64,000 bases of DNA, from assembly GCF_001180245.1 (NCBI RefSeq), contig NZ_CVSV01000037.1:1-64000 (forward strand), in the 5' to 3' direction. Shown piece after piece: positions 51,655 through 60,813 of this stretch. The notes beneath the pieces are model-generated. The model was not told the DNA's origin. It saw only the letters and a list, made by a program, of their open reading frames with translations, and did no database searches. The stretch is from Prochlorococcus marinus (GTDB lineage: Bacteria > Cyanobacteriota > Cyanobacteriia > PCC-6307 > Cyanobiaceae). Every line of letters starts with the position of its first letter. Positions within the stretch are counted from its first letter, which is position 1. A program made the translations under genes and the position numbers.

Positions 51655-52293
51655 TTGGAAGTTTTAAATAATTATCAAAGGAAAAAACTTGATGAGAGTA
51701 ATGATGAAGAATTTTATTCTGATCCAAAATTTGTTTATCATCTAGATGCAAACTTCCGTCAAAATCTATCAGATTTATATGAAAGAGAAATTGATAATTA
51801 CTCAACCGTTCTTGATTTAATGTCCAGTTGGGATAGTTATTTACCTAAATGGAAAAAATATAAAAAAGTTATTGGACATGGTTTAAACAAACAAGAACTT
51901 GAAAAAAACAAAATTTTTGATTCTTTTTGGATACAAAATTTTAATTTAAGTCAACAAATTCCTCTAGATAAAGAAAGCGTTGATTATTGCTTGATGGTTG
52001 CAGCATGGCAATATTTACAATATCCAGAGAATTTAACCAAAGAAATTGCAAGAATATTGAGTAGAAATGGCAAGATTATTATTGCTTTTTCAAACAGAGC
52101 ATTTTGGCATAAAGCACCTAACATATGGACTTCTTCTACTGAAGAAGAGAGGGTTAAATATGTAAGAAGAGTATTAATCTCCAACGGATTTAATGAGCCA
52201 AAAATTATTAAAAAGTTTACTAAACCAGCACTTAATATTTTTAATTTTTTAAATAAAGATCCATTTTATTGTTTAATCGCTACCAAAGAGTAA
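51655..52293 (+). CDS. SAM-dependent methyltransferase-like protein, 212 aa
   Basis: The class I methyltransferase-like fold has 'YSTVLDLMSSWDSYLP' in place of the usual Gly-rich SAM loop, then 'YKKVIGHGLNKQEL', 'VDYCLMVAAWQYLQYPENLT' and 'ISRNGK'-like strand 4/5 elements. The SAM loop is degenerate, so activity is uncertain. The start is a TTG directly after in-frame stops; no ATG is available. The family occurs in cyanobacteria and plants. Confidence 0.75.
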   Translation: MEVLNNYQRKKLDESNDEEFYSDPKFVYHLDANFRQNLSDLYEREIDNYSTVLDLMSSWDSYLPKWKKYKKVIGHGLNKQELEKNKIFDSFWIQNFNLSQQIPLDKESVDYCLMVAAWQYLQYPENLTKEIARILSRNGKIIIAFSNRAFWHKAPNIWTSSTEEERVKYVRRVLISNGFNEPKIIKKFTKPALNIFNFLNKDPFYCLIATKE

Positions 52294-52401
52294 TTTTTAG
52301 TGGCATAGTATTAAACAACAACTTTATGAAAAAGTTATAAACTATTTTTCATAGCCATACTTTTAAATTTTTACTAATATTGGGTAGATAAAATTAATCA
52401 T

Positions 52402-52647
52402 ATGGGTTCTAAAAGAGAAAAATATCCTGAAAAATGTCCTTGGGATCTTGGCCCTAATCAACATTTAGCAAAAGAAGAAAACTGGACTTTAAGATTAGGA
52501 GAAGCAAATGTATGCTTTAGCAAAAATAAATTAGATAATAATTATTTTCATGTAATTAGTAATGAAAAGGAAGAGCAAATTCTAGCTTTTAGAGCAAGAC
52601 TCTTATATCAAAAGCTACTTGATAAAGGGTTTAGATTAGTTGAATAA
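52402..52647 (+). CDS. Conserved hypothetical protein, 81 aa
   Basis: The soluble protein has 'KYPEKCPWDLGPNQHLAKEE', one additional Cys ('ANVCFSK') and a helical end 'FRARLLYQKLLDKGFRLVE'. Its composition is not AT-driven. It converges with the DUF3386 gene. Family not recognised. Confidence 0.7.
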   Translation: MGSKREKYPEKCPWDLGPNQHLAKEENWTLRLGEANVCFSKNKLDNNYFHVISNEKEEQILAFRARLLYQKLLDKGFRLVE

Positions 52648-52652
52648 AAAAC

Positions 52653-53306
52653 CTAATTTAATAAGCATAGACGTTCGAAAACAAACTTTTGTGTTTCTTC
52701 TTCTTCATATTGGTTTATGTATTTTATTGTCCTCGAATTTAATATCCAATAATCGTCTTGACCCATGTTTAGAAATTCATCCTCGTATTCCAATTTTTGA
52801 GAATTTTTCTCAAGTGTATCTGGATTAATTTGTTGACTACTGTATTTTTTGCTAAGGGAACCTGTTCCTGTATCTAAAAATTCTTCTACAAAAATTTCTA
52901 TTATAGTCCCATGAATTTTTCTGTAGACCATATTAATACAGTTATTTTTAACTCTATATTTATCACCTTGATTCTTACCTGAAACACTCATTTCAATCCC
53001 ACTTTCAGAATTTTTAAGTAGATTAAAATTATTTTCTGAATGCACTGCTTCAAATTCTCTCTTTACCCTATGTATACACACTTCAAATAACTGAGATGCA
53101 ATACTTTTAACAACTTTATCATCTTCTATATTTTGAATATTTGGTTTAAAATCTTTACCTAATATGAAGTCACCTTTGTGAATATTATTCTTAGTCAAGA
53201 AAATACATTTACCTTGGTAACCATGAAAATCATTCTTCCAGGTGTAACGATTTTCATAAGCCTTTTTAAAAATCTCCTTACAATTAATATTTTGTAGATT
53301 ATCCAT
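52653..53306 (-). CDS. DUF3386 family protein, 217 aa
   Basis: It starts with 'CKEIFKKAYENRYTWKNDFH', then GYQGKC, matching DUF3386 of cyanobacteria and plants ('F..AYE.RYTW...F.GY'). The rest is a beta-rich lipocalin-like body with 'GKNQGDKYRVKNNCINMVYR'. It is soluble with no signal peptide. Function unknown. It lies downstream of pcb on the same strand. Confidence 0.8.
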   Translation of the reverse strand: MDNLQNINCKEIFKKAYENRYTWKNDFHGYQGKCIFLTKNNIHKGDFILGKDFKPNIQNIEDDKVVKSIASQLFEVCIHRVKREFEAVHSENNFNLLKNSESGIEMSVSGKNQGDKYRVKNNCINMVYRKIHGTIIEIFVEEFLDTGTGSLSKKYSSQQINPDTLEKNSQKLEYEDEFLNMGQDDYWILNSRTIKYINQYEEEETQKFVFERLCLLN

Positions 53307-53339
53307 TAACTTTTTAAGTACTTAAAATAATTTTACAAA

Positions 53340-53375
53340 AAAAAACCCCCCTGTTAGAGAAGAGTTTTTTTATTA
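53340..53375 (-). terminator. Weak terminator after pcb
   Basis: On the minus strand AACTCTT can pair with GGGGGTT (several G-U pairs), followed by a run of nine Ts. It is placed just after the pcb stop. Confidence 0.45.
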
Positions 53376-53382
53376 ATTTAAA

Positions 53383-54441
53383 TTAGTTTTGAGTAATTTT
53401 CGTATTTTCAATATTGTCAAAAGCTTGACCAATTTTCTTAAAGTCAAATCCCATTGCCCTTAGTGCGTGCCAAAGATGACCTTGTAAGAAAAAGAAACCC
53501 AAATAAAAATGAGTATTAGCAAGCCAAGCTCTTGAGCTATACGCTCCTGAACCTAAATCTACTGTATCAGTAAAATAAGGGGCGAATTCAAATTGAAGCT
53601 TTAGGGGCTCTCCATATAGATCAACAGGATATATTGTCGTATTTGAAGCACACCAAAAAGCAGCAACAAAAGCCATATAAGAAACACCAACAACTGAGTA
53701 AGACAAAATTGCTTCAGCACCAAGTAATCCCTTTCCTTTAAATTCTGTATATTCTCCAAATTGTTTAGTACAAATATGGAAAACACCTCCAATTATTTCT
53801 AGGAAAGCTAGGAAAGCATGTCCTCCCATAACGTCTTCCAGACTATCTATTTTTAAAAAATCAAATTGATGGTTCCAGATAGCGGCGATATCTAAATTGT
53901 AAATAACTTGTCTTGTAGATCCTATTGCTGGGTCGTAAATTCCATGAATACGAGCCCATTCAACGAACATAATTGCTCCAAGGCCAAGAAATATTAGATG
54001 ATGACCAAGAATAAAAGTTAATTTATCTGGGTCATCCCATTCGAAATCAAATTTTTGTGGCTTACTATTTTCTGGGTAGTCTCCAAGATCACCTGCAAAT
54101 TTGTTGGAATGTAATAATCCCCCAGCACCCAATACTGCTGAGAAAATTAGATGTAATGTGCAAATTACAACAATTCCATATGGTTCTGTAATAACACCAT
54201 TTTCAATACCACCAATTCCAATACCCGCTAGATGAGGCAAAACAATTGCTTTCTGTGCACCCATTGGAATACTGGCGTCGTAACGAGCCAATTCAAATAA
54301 TCCAAAAGCTCCTGCCCAGAACATCATTAGACCTGCATGAGCAGCATGAGCAGCTATGAATTTACCTGAACGGCCAACAACACCAGAATTCCCTGCGTAC
54401 CAGTCATAGGTGACATCAGATTTTCCGTAAGTTTGTAACAC
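53383..54441 (-). CDS. pcb: Divinyl-chlorophyll a/b-binding antenna protein Pcb, 352 aa
   Basis: The six-helix CP43/IsiA-family antenna of Prochlorococcus starts MLQTYGKSDVTYDWYAGNSG. It has chlorophyll-ligand histidines in 'KFIAAHAAHAGLMMFWAGAF', 'FILGHHLIFLGLGAIMFVEW' and 'FYLGFFFLQGHLWHALRAMG'. It replaces phycobilisomes as the main antenna. It lacks the large lumenal loop of CP43. The gene lies downstream of flavodoxin isiB on the same strand, echoing the isiA-isiB pairing of other cyanobacteria. Confidence 0.96.
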   Translation of the reverse strand: MLQTYGKSDVTYDWYAGNSGVVGRSGKFIAAHAAHAGLMMFWAGAFGLFELARYDASIPMGAQKAIVLPHLAGIGIGGIENGVITEPYGIVVICTLHLIFSAVLGAGGLLHSNKFAGDLGDYPENSKPQKFDFEWDDPDKLTFILGHHLIFLGLGAIMFVEWARIHGIYDPAIGSTRQVIYNLDIAAIWNHQFDFLKIDSLEDVMGGHAFLAFLEIIGGVFHICTKQFGEYTEFKGKGLLGAEAILSYSVVGVSYMAFVAAFWCASNTTIYPVDLYGEPLKLQFEFAPYFTDTVDLGSGAYSSRAWLANTHFYLGFFFLQGHLWHALRAMGFDFKKIGQAFDNIENTKITQN

Positions 54442-54546
54442 TTGATTTAAGTAAACAGCAAATTGAGCATATTGCTTATCGCTATTGTTTTTACATGTTC
54501 TTTACAGATTTAATTACTTATGTAAAAAAAACATATTGTGAAAGAA

Positions 54547-54559
54547 CAAATGTTACAAG
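54547..54559. promoter_or_regulatory. ACATTTGTT motif upstream of pcb
   Basis: On the minus strand TGTAACATTTGTT matches the sequence upstream of the porin gene over 13 bases. It shares ACATTTGTT with the upstream region of the hli cluster. It is about 105 bases before the pcb ATG. Confidence 0.4.
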
Positions 54560-54584
54560 CTAGGGAAGTTATATCTTAGAAAGC

Positions 54585-55109
54585 TTACGCCAATGAAGGG
54601 ATTTCACCTTTAAGCTGAGAAGCCCATGTTTCAAGACGCGAATCGGTCAAATCAGATTCACTATCTTCATCAAGAGGTAATCCACAAAAGCTTTCTCCAA
54701 TAACACTTTTAGACTCATCAAATGTATAAGAAGATTTATCTACATAACCGACCATTTCGGCGCCTGCTTTTGTGAAGTAGCTATGAAGTTCTTCCATTGC
54801 ATCACAATAGTTTTCTGTATATGTAGAAGAATCTCCTAAACCAAAAATTGCAACTTTTTTTCCTGATAAACTTAGTTCACCAATATCCTCTAAGATTGAA
54901 TCCCATGCAGTTCCAGATCTTTCTTCCTCGGCACCAGTATTCCAAGTAGGTATCCCGCAGATAATTCCGTCAAGACCTTCAAATTCTGAAAGATCATCCA
55001 CATCAGATACATCTTTAGGTGCTTCTGCTGAAGAGATAAAATTGTGAAGACGATCAGCTACGTCTTCAGTTTTTCCAGTTGTAGTTGCGTAATAAATTCC
55101 TACAGTCAT
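54585..55109 (-). CDS. isiB: Flavodoxin, 174 aa
   Basis: The long-chain flavodoxin has FMN phosphate loop 'YYATTTGKTEDVADRL', isoalloxazine loops 'GIPTWNTGAEEERSGTAWD' and 'GLGDSSTYTENYCDAMEEL', and the end 'WASQLKGEIPSLA'. It replaces ferredoxin as photosystem I electron acceptor when iron is scarce. It lies upstream of pcb and within 10 kb of futA and piuC. Confidence 0.97.
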   Translation of the reverse strand: MTVGIYYATTTGKTEDVADRLHNFISSAEAPKDVSDVDDLSEFEGLDGIICGIPTWNTGAEEERSGTAWDSILEDIGELSLSGKKVAIFGLGDSSTYTENYCDAMEELHSYFTKAGAEMVGYVDKSSYTFDESKSVIGESFCGLPLDEDSESDLTDSRLETWASQLKGEIPSLA

Positions 55110-55249
55110 AACTTCAAAATGTTTACATTAAAATAATAAAATCTAAAAACGTTAAATTAATTTCTTTAAAAACTTTTTCATGTAAAATTTTATACTAATC
55201 AAGGTAAGAAAAATTTTTTGAGAATAATTTATAAAAAATTCAAACCATC

Positions 55250-55984
55250 GTGACTGACAAATTTCAGAATGATTTAAAAAATCTTATTGAAGAATTCAAC
55301 TTTAATGGGCATAAAAAATTCAAATTAATTATTTTATTTGGTTTATTGGGAGATTTTGATAGCTTTGAATATGCAATAAATTTGAAAAGTTTTATCGATC
55401 AAAATCAAGATAAAAATTTAGATATATTTGCAATTGCTATTGGTAACCAAAATGGGAAAGAAAAATTCTGTAAATTTACTGGCTTTCACGAAGAAGATTT
55501 AATAGTTGTTTCTGATAATCAAATTCACAATAATTTAAAAGTCTCAAGGGGATTAGATATTGGTTTAGGAGGTTGGATCAATATGCTTTTGATGTTATCA
55601 GGGATAAATTCTTTTAGAACAATCCAAGAAGTTATTAGAGGTTATACCGGCGACAGCAAAGCAAAGCAAATCTATTCTGAATCAGACAAAATTGATGTCT
55701 TAAAATTTTTAAAATTTTCAGGTAATTCTTTTAAGAAGGTTTTCGGTGATGGTTATTTGAGACCATTTGAATTAGCAACATTTAGATTAAATAATATGAA
55801 TGAAATAATTCAAAATTGGAATGATTATATTCTTAATGAAGAATACCTTCCTCAAAGAGGGGCTTCTTTCCTATTGGATAATAAAAATCAAATTATTTAT
55901 AAATTTTTTTCAAACGAAGTGCTTGGATATTCATCAAACATGAGGGAGCCCTTGGGATTTTTGAATGATTTAATTAAAGAATAG
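55250..55984 (+). CDS. Peroxiredoxin-like (AhpC/TSA-related) protein, 244 aa
   Basis: The thioredoxin-fold protein resembles the peroxiredoxin-like family seen next to photosynthesis genes. It has a beta-alpha-beta start 'FKLIILFGLLGDFDSFEYAI', 'DIFAIAIGNQNGKEKF' and 'GASFLLDNKNQIIYKFFSN'. The usual active-site Thr/Pro-x-x-Cys is absent; the only nearby Cys is in 'KFCKFTGF'. Peroxidase activity is therefore doubtful. The GTG start is divergent from isiB with 140 bases between. A stress link is inference. Confidence 0.7.
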   Translation: MTDKFQNDLKNLIEEFNFNGHKKFKLIILFGLLGDFDSFEYAINLKSFIDQNQDKNLDIFAIAIGNQNGKEKFCKFTGFHEEDLIVVSDNQIHNNLKVSRGLDIGLGGWINMLLMLSGINSFRTIQEVIRGYTGDSKAKQIYSESDKIDVLKFLKFSGNSFKKVFGDGYLRPFELATFRLNNMNEIIQNWNDYILNEEYLPQRGASFLLDNKNQIIYKFFSNEVLGYSSNMREPLGFLNDLIKE

Positions 55985-56000
55985 TTTTTAAAATATTTTT

Positions 56001-56264
56001 ATGAATGTAGATTTATTTGGATATTTTGCAGCAATTTTAACAACAGCAGCATTCCTACCTCAATTAATAAAAACTTTAAAAACAAAAAAGGCAGATGATG
56101 TTTCTTTAACAACATTAATAATGTTTATTATCGGTGTTTTGTCTTGGATTATTTACGGTTATAAAATTTCTTCTACACCAATATTAATTGCAAATTTAAT
56201 CACACTGATCTTAAATTTATTGATATTAATCTCAAAAATATATTTTTCAAAAAATAAAAATTAG
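56001..56264 (+). CDS. SemiSWEET family transporter, 87 aa
   Basis: The three-helix half-transporter of the MtN3/SWEET clan carries the PQ motif 'AAFLPQLIKTLKTKKADDVS' and the second-helix 'IGVLSWIIYGY'. SemiSWEETs dimerise and move sugars down a gradient; the substrate here is unknown. It begins 16 bases after the peroxiredoxin-like gene. Confidence 0.88.
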   Translation: MNVDLFGYFAAILTTAAFLPQLIKTLKTKKADDVSLTTLIMFIIGVLSWIIYGYKISSTPILIANLITLILNLLILISKIYFSKNKN

Positions 56265-56342
56265 TAAAAATTTTTTAAAGTTGATAAATATTAAATTTAT
56301 TACTTAAATATTGATTAATATAAAACAAAAAATTTACTGATC

Positions 56343-56567
56343 TTGAAAACTTCGAAATGCTGGGTTTGGTTTAAAGGAAGCATTAACAATGGTGGATATT
56401 GGAAAGAAGGTTTTACATGTACTTTTGATGAGAACCCAGGAGTTTTGATAGAAAGTCCTGCTTATGTAACTTGTCGAGTTCCTACATGGAGAGTTTTGAC
56501 TAAAGAACCAGAAAATTTATATAAATCTCCTCTAATACCTGACAAAGCAATCTGGAAAATAATTTAA
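56343..56567 (+). CDS. Conserved small protein, 74 aa
   Basis: The soluble Trp-rich protein (MKTSKCWVWFKGSINNGGYW…) has three cysteines and a central 'ESPAYVTCRVPTWRVLTKEP'. It starts at TTG. It resembles small picocyanobacterial proteins of unknown role. No membrane helix. Confidence 0.65.
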   Translation: MKTSKCWVWFKGSINNGGYWKEGFTCTFDENPGVLIESPAYVTCRVPTWRVLTKEPENLYKSPLIPDKAIWKII

Positions 56568-56645
56568 ATTCTCAATTAGCAATAAAAGCTTTTTGACTGT
56601 ACTACACCGAGTTAAGATTGCTTTAATAGATATTTAATTAATACC

Positions 56646-57566
56646 ATTTACTCACTTTTTATAAATATTATTCCTTTTTTAATCTTTGGTCTTCTTTTGG
56701 GAAAAAAAAATCCAAAGATTTCAAAATATATTGCAAGACCTCTAATAAGATTTGGTATTCCATTAAGTGTAATGGGTCTCCTATTAAAGGAAGGTATAGA
56801 TATAAACCTAATTAAGAGTGCATTTTTAGCATTCTCAGTAATTGGATTTTTAATAACTTCAATAAATACAATCCCAATATTTAAGAAGAGGCTTCCAAAT
56901 TACACATTACAGTTAGCAAGCCTAATAGGTAATACATCTTTTCTTGGAATACCAATTGCGCTAGCTCTACTACCTTCAACAACTATAAATTTCACTATTG
57001 GATTTGATTTAGGAACAACACTTTTCGCTTGGATATTTGGACCTTTATTTCTTCAAGAAAAATCCAACAGCAATAACATCCCAAACATCAAAGGATTATT
57101 AAATGCATTAATAAATAGTCCCGCATCAAGAGGGATTATTGGTGTACTTCTTGCATATCTTTTGCAGGTAGATGAAATTTTAGGCAATTATCTTTGGATT
57201 CCTGCAAGAATAGTTATTGCATTGGCAATAATAGTTGTGGGAACAAGACTTGGAATAATCACAAATCAAAATGAGAGGATTTTAGAATTAAATGAAGAAA
57301 TTAAATTTTCAATTTTATTTAAGTTATTTATTCTTCCGTTTATTATTTTTTTAGTGTGCAAATTCTTAAATTTTAACTTCTATCAATCATCTGCAGTAAT
57401 TCTTCAGGGAGCAACACCAACGGCAATTTCCACAATATTAATGGCAGAGGCCTATAGTGTAAACCAAAAAATAGCTTCAAAAATTCTTTTTACCACAACC
57501 TTAATTTCAATAATTACAATTCCTCTATTAAAAATATTTATGAATTTATTTATTCAAACAACTTGA
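56646..57566 (+). CDS. AEC family permease with non-standard start, about 306 aa
   Basis: The auxin-efflux-carrier-type permease has ten predicted helices, with 'YTLQLASLIGNTSFLGIPIA' and 'VILQGATPTAISTILMAEAY' as family signatures. The first standard start (TTG at 56697) would begin inside helix 1. The open frame upstream encodes the rest of that helix (SLFINIIPFLIFGLLLG) and contains only ATT codons as plausible starts (56637 or 56646). I mark the ATT at 56646. Substrate unknown. Confidence 0.75.
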   Translation: MYSLFINIIPFLIFGLLLGKKNPKISKYIARPLIRFGIPLSVMGLLLKEGIDINLIKSAFLAFSVIGFLITSINTIPIFKKRLPNYTLQLASLIGNTSFLGIPIALALLPSTTINFTIGFDLGTTLFAWIFGPLFLQEKSNSNNIPNIKGLLNALINSPASRGIIGVLLAYLLQVDEILGNYLWIPARIVIALAIIVVGTRLGIITNQNERILELNEEIKFSILFKLFILPFIIFLVCKFLNFNFYQSSAVILQGATPTAISTILMAEAYSVNQKIASKILFTTTLISIITIPLLKIFMNLFIQTT

Positions 57567-57648
57567 ATGATAGTTTTTTTAGAGCATGATTAATGAATAT
57601 TGTAAAGATTATATCCTGATAACTAAATAATGTCTTAAGATTTATGTT

Positions 57649-57900
57649 ATGAAGTCAGCAAACCCTGAAAATGAATATATCCCTTTAGATCTAAGGATTT
57701 CTGTGAGAAGGGACACTTTAAGGCTTATCTCAGAGATGGCTCAAGATATGGGAATAAGCATTAATGAAGTTTTTAGTTTTTTAGCCGAAGATTCTGTAAT
57801 AGATCTCGAATTAATGGAAGATTTAAATAAAATAGATATCCCAAGCAAATGCAGCATTGATGATTTAAGAAATGCTCTTCTTAAAAAAAGACTTTGTTAA
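57649..57900 (+). CDS. Small RHH-like protein, 83 aa
   Basis: A strand-helix-helix pattern, 'LRISVRRDTLRLISEMAQDM' then 'GISINEVFSFLAEDSV', resembles ribbon-helix-helix DNA-binding proteins. A helical C-terminal part ends 'LRNALLKKRLC'. No toxin gene is adjacent. It could be a stand-alone regulator; the match is by shape only. Its stop overlaps the opposing glycosyltransferase stop. Confidence 0.65.
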   Translation: MKSANPENEYIPLDLRISVRRDTLRLISEMAQDMGISINEVFSFLAEDSVIDLELMEDLNKIDIPSKCSIDDLRNALLKKRLC

Positions 57901-59702
57901 AATTTTTCAACTTTTCTATTTTCCCAATCAGATTTATAACCAGTTTTAACTAATAATCTCGAGTACTTATTTAAATCACTTTTTTGAATTCTCCATAAAT
58001 TATAAATCCCAAATTTGCCCAATTTTTGATGATTTATTTTTGACCATTGCTGTCCTCGGGTAGAGTAATCATCTATTACTACCAATAGTGATTGGTATTC
58101 ATAATCGGGTTGATCCTCATAATTTTTTCTCCGATCACTATTTAGCCTTTCTGACAAATTAATTAATCCCTCTTCAGTGTTTGGTTCATAAAAAACTATT
58201 TGTCTTGAATAATAGTGTAATGAAGGTTTTCTTATCCCGATCATTGCTAAAGTTTCCCTTCCCTCGCGATTATCTAAAATTAATTTTGAGATATTCCTTA
58301 AAGGTAATTGCCTTGAAGTATCTGCTAATTTTCTAATTGGCGACATCAAATAAGATTGTCCAATTAAAAGTAAAATTTGGAGATAAAGAAGGATATTTCT
58401 AGATTTTAAAGAAAATAAGATTATTGCAAGAAGGGTAAATGAAGAGAAGAACAATTTAGCTTTGAAAATAATCCCAGAGCTTATAAGTTCGGATGCAAGA
58501 TTAGGCATTTCGGGATCATTAATTGAACTTAACCAAATATTCGAAAAAAAGAATGCTATTGAGAAGCCAAACAAAATTAAAATATTAAAAATCCAGAAAT
58601 ATAAATAACTTTTATTTATATTTTTTAAGCTTATAAAGCTATTACTTGTTAATAATGCTGCCGCCGGAATTGCTGGTAACCAATAACTAGGTAGTTTCGT
58701 TGCAGAAAGGCTAAAGAAGATTAAAACTGATATTAACCAACATAGGGAATATGTATAAAGGGTTTCAGTGACATTGCAACTTTCTTTTGAACTTTTAGAG
58801 AAATCATTAAAGGTTTTAAATATCCCATGATACAAAAAAGGAGTGAATGGTAATGATCCCAATATCATTATGTAAAGAAAAAACCATAATGGTTCTGCAT
58901 GATTATTTACAACTGAGGTATATCTTTGAAAATTATGGTAACCAAAAAAATTGTCCCAAAAAGGCTTTCCCTCTTTTAGAAGTTCTAAAAAGTACCATGG
59001 AACACTTATTAATGTTGTTATTAAAATACCTTTTTTAAGGTTTATCTTACTGAGCAACGTTTTCCAATTCTTCTGACAAAATAAGAAAGACGTAATAGTC
59101 AATAATGCCAAAACAAATGCAACAGGTCCTTTGACTAAAATTGCAAAACCTAAAAATACCCAAGCTGAAATACATTGATCATTATTTTCACTTGCCATTC
59201 TTCTCCAAAACAAAAGCAGGCTAATCCCCAAGGTTCCAGTTAAAAGGGCATCACTCACGGCAGTTCTACTCCAAATAATTATTAATGGAGAAAGAGCAAA
59301 GCCTAATGATGCAACTATTGGAGTGAGGAATTGCCTATCACTCTTCTGTGGCCAACAAAACAATGTATCTCCAATCATCAACATTAAAAATAATGATGCC
59401 AAAGCTGAAGGGAGTCTTGCTGAGAGAGTCCCGAAACTATCCCAAATCTCGTTTTTCGGTAATGAGTAAAAAAACCCCATTAGCCAATAAATCAGTGGAG
59501 GCTTATCAAAACGGAATATTCCATTGACTTTTGGAGTTAACCAATCACCAGATTCACTCATTGCCCGTGCTGCAGCAGCAAATAAAGGGGGAGTTTCGTC
59601 CACCAATCCTGTAGTGCCTAAACCTAAAATAAATATAATGATCCCACAAATTAAAACTATCAATAAGGTTATAAGCCTTTTTTTTGAGTTAATAAGCATC
59701 AT
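57897..59702 (-). CDS. ArnT/PMT-family membrane glycosyltransferase, 601 aa
   Basis: The large polytopic protein (about 12 helices) has the GT39/83-type acidic first loop 'GTTGLVDETPPLFAAAARAM' and 'KVNGIFRFDKPPLIYWLMGF' with the catalytic-type Asp/Glu and Lys-Pro-Pro, then a C-terminal soluble domain. It transfers a sugar from a polyprenyl-phosphate carrier to lipid, protein or polysaccharide in the periplasm. It is followed upstream by a GT4 gene (6-base gap), together forming an envelope glycosylation pair. Confidence 0.88.
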   Translation of the reverse strand: MMLINSKKRLITLLIVLICGIIIFILGLGTTGLVDETPPLFAAAARAMSESGDWLTPKVNGIFRFDKPPLIYWLMGFFYSLPKNEIWDSFGTLSARLPSALASLFLMLMIGDTLFCWPQKSDRQFLTPIVASLGFALSPLIIIWSRTAVSDALLTGTLGISLLLFWRRMASENNDQCISAWVFLGFAILVKGPVAFVLALLTITSFLFCQKNWKTLLSKINLKKGILITTLISVPWYFLELLKEGKPFWDNFFGYHNFQRYTSVVNNHAEPLWFFLYIMILGSLPFTPFLYHGIFKTFNDFSKSSKESCNVTETLYTYSLCWLISVLIFFSLSATKLPSYWLPAIPAAALLTSNSFISLKNINKSYLYFWIFNILILFGFSIAFFFSNIWLSSINDPEMPNLASELISSGIIFKAKLFFSSFTLLAIILFSLKSRNILLYLQILLLIGQSYLMSPIRKLADTSRQLPLRNISKLILDNREGRETLAMIGIRKPSLHYYSRQIVFYEPNTEEGLINLSERLNSDRRKNYEDQPDYEYQSLLVVIDDYSTRGQQWSKINHQKLGKFGIYNLWRIQKSDLNKYSRLLVKTGYKSDWENRKVEKF

Positions 59703-59708
59703 TTAATA

Positions 59709-60785
59709 TTATTTATATTCATGCATTACCTTATTAAGCCAGTTCACAACCTTGTTAGCAAATATATCTGCGGAGGCATTTTTTTCTACCCATTCTCTAC
59801 ATTTATGACGCTTTATTTTTTCAATAATCTCTACAAAAGAAAGCATATTTTTTTTATCGTCAGGATCAGCAAGATAACCTGTTTGGCCATGCTGAATAAT
59901 TTCACTAGGTCCTCCCCTTTTATAAGCTACAACAGGCACTCCACATGCTAAAGCTTCAACAATAACGTTCCCATAGGCCTCATTCCATTTTGGAGTATTT
60001 AGCAATCCTCTGCATTTACCAAGTTCTTTTTGTAATAGATCGGTCGATAAAAACCCCATCCAATCTATAGCTCCATGAGGGAATGATTTTTCTATCTTTG
60101 AGGCATATATCTCATCTTCTATAAATCCCCAAACTTTTAATTTTTCACCAAGTTGATTTGCCACATAAACTGCATCCTCCAAACCTTTCTCAGGAGCCAC
60201 TCTTCCAACCCATGCCAAGGGTCCATTTACTGAATCTTGAAAAATATAATTATCTAAATTAAACCCATTCCCAATAATTGTTGGTTTTTTTATGAATGGA
60301 TAATCACTAGCCTGCATTTTTGAATGAAAAGCAAAATTATTTGGATATTTCGCATATACCTTAGAGATTAAATTACTAATTACTGAACTTTCAGAGCCCA
60401 TACTAATAATATGTGCAATGGGTATCTCTAAGTTTAGAGTCATCCAGATAGGTAACCAATCATAGGACATGTTCAACAATACATCTGCATTTTTAGCTAT
60501 ATCTATTCCCTTCTCAAGCATTCCTGCCAAAAGAGAATTATCTGGGATAATAACGGGAGAATTATAATTTTGATGCTGCCAACTAATTTGATCTTTACCT
60601 TCCACAAAATGTAATTTTGCTTTTACATTACTTTCATGTAACTCAGAATTTTTCGGAGCTACAACATCAACAGAATGACCTAAAGAAATTAAACCTGAAA
60701 CTAAAGAATTTAAAGTTAATTCAACTCCACCACCTTTACCACTCCCTAAGAACCCTATTGGAGTACTAATTAAAACTATTCGCAT
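59709..60785 (-). CDS. Glycosyltransferase family 4, pteridine glucosyltransferase-like, 358 aa
   Basis: The GT-B fold transferase has N-terminal 'VLISTPIGFLGSGKGGGVEL', the same opening as cyanobacterial UDP-glucose:tetrahydrobiopterin glucosyltransferases. The nucleotide-sugar site is 'PKWNEAYGNVIVEALACGVP' and 'RGGPSEIIQHGQTGYL'. Such enzymes make glycosylated pteridines in cyanobacteria. That substrate is inference from the N-terminal resemblance; an envelope sugar role is the alternative. Confidence 0.82.
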   Translation of the reverse strand: MRIVLISTPIGFLGSGKGGGVELTLNSLVSGLISLGHSVDVVAPKNSELHESNVKAKLHFVEGKDQISWQHQNYNSPVIIPDNSLLAGMLEKGIDIAKNADVLLNMSYDWLPIWMTLNLEIPIAHIISMGSESSVISNLISKVYAKYPNNFAFHSKMQASDYPFIKKPTIIGNGFNLDNYIFQDSVNGPLAWVGRVAPEKGLEDAVYVANQLGEKLKVWGFIEDEIYASKIEKSFPHGAIDWMGFLSTDLLQKELGKCRGLLNTPKWNEAYGNVIVEALACGVPVVAYKRGGPSEIIQHGQTGYLADPDDKKNMLSFVEIIEKIKRHKCREWVEKNASADIFANKVVNWLNKVMHEYK

Positions 60786-60813
60786 TATTAAACTTTTTAC
60801 AAAAAATAACTAA

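Noticed and set aside
52640..52828. 62-codon plus-strand frame after the 81-aa gene
   Set aside because: It is antisense to the DUF3386 gene, whose domain match is good.
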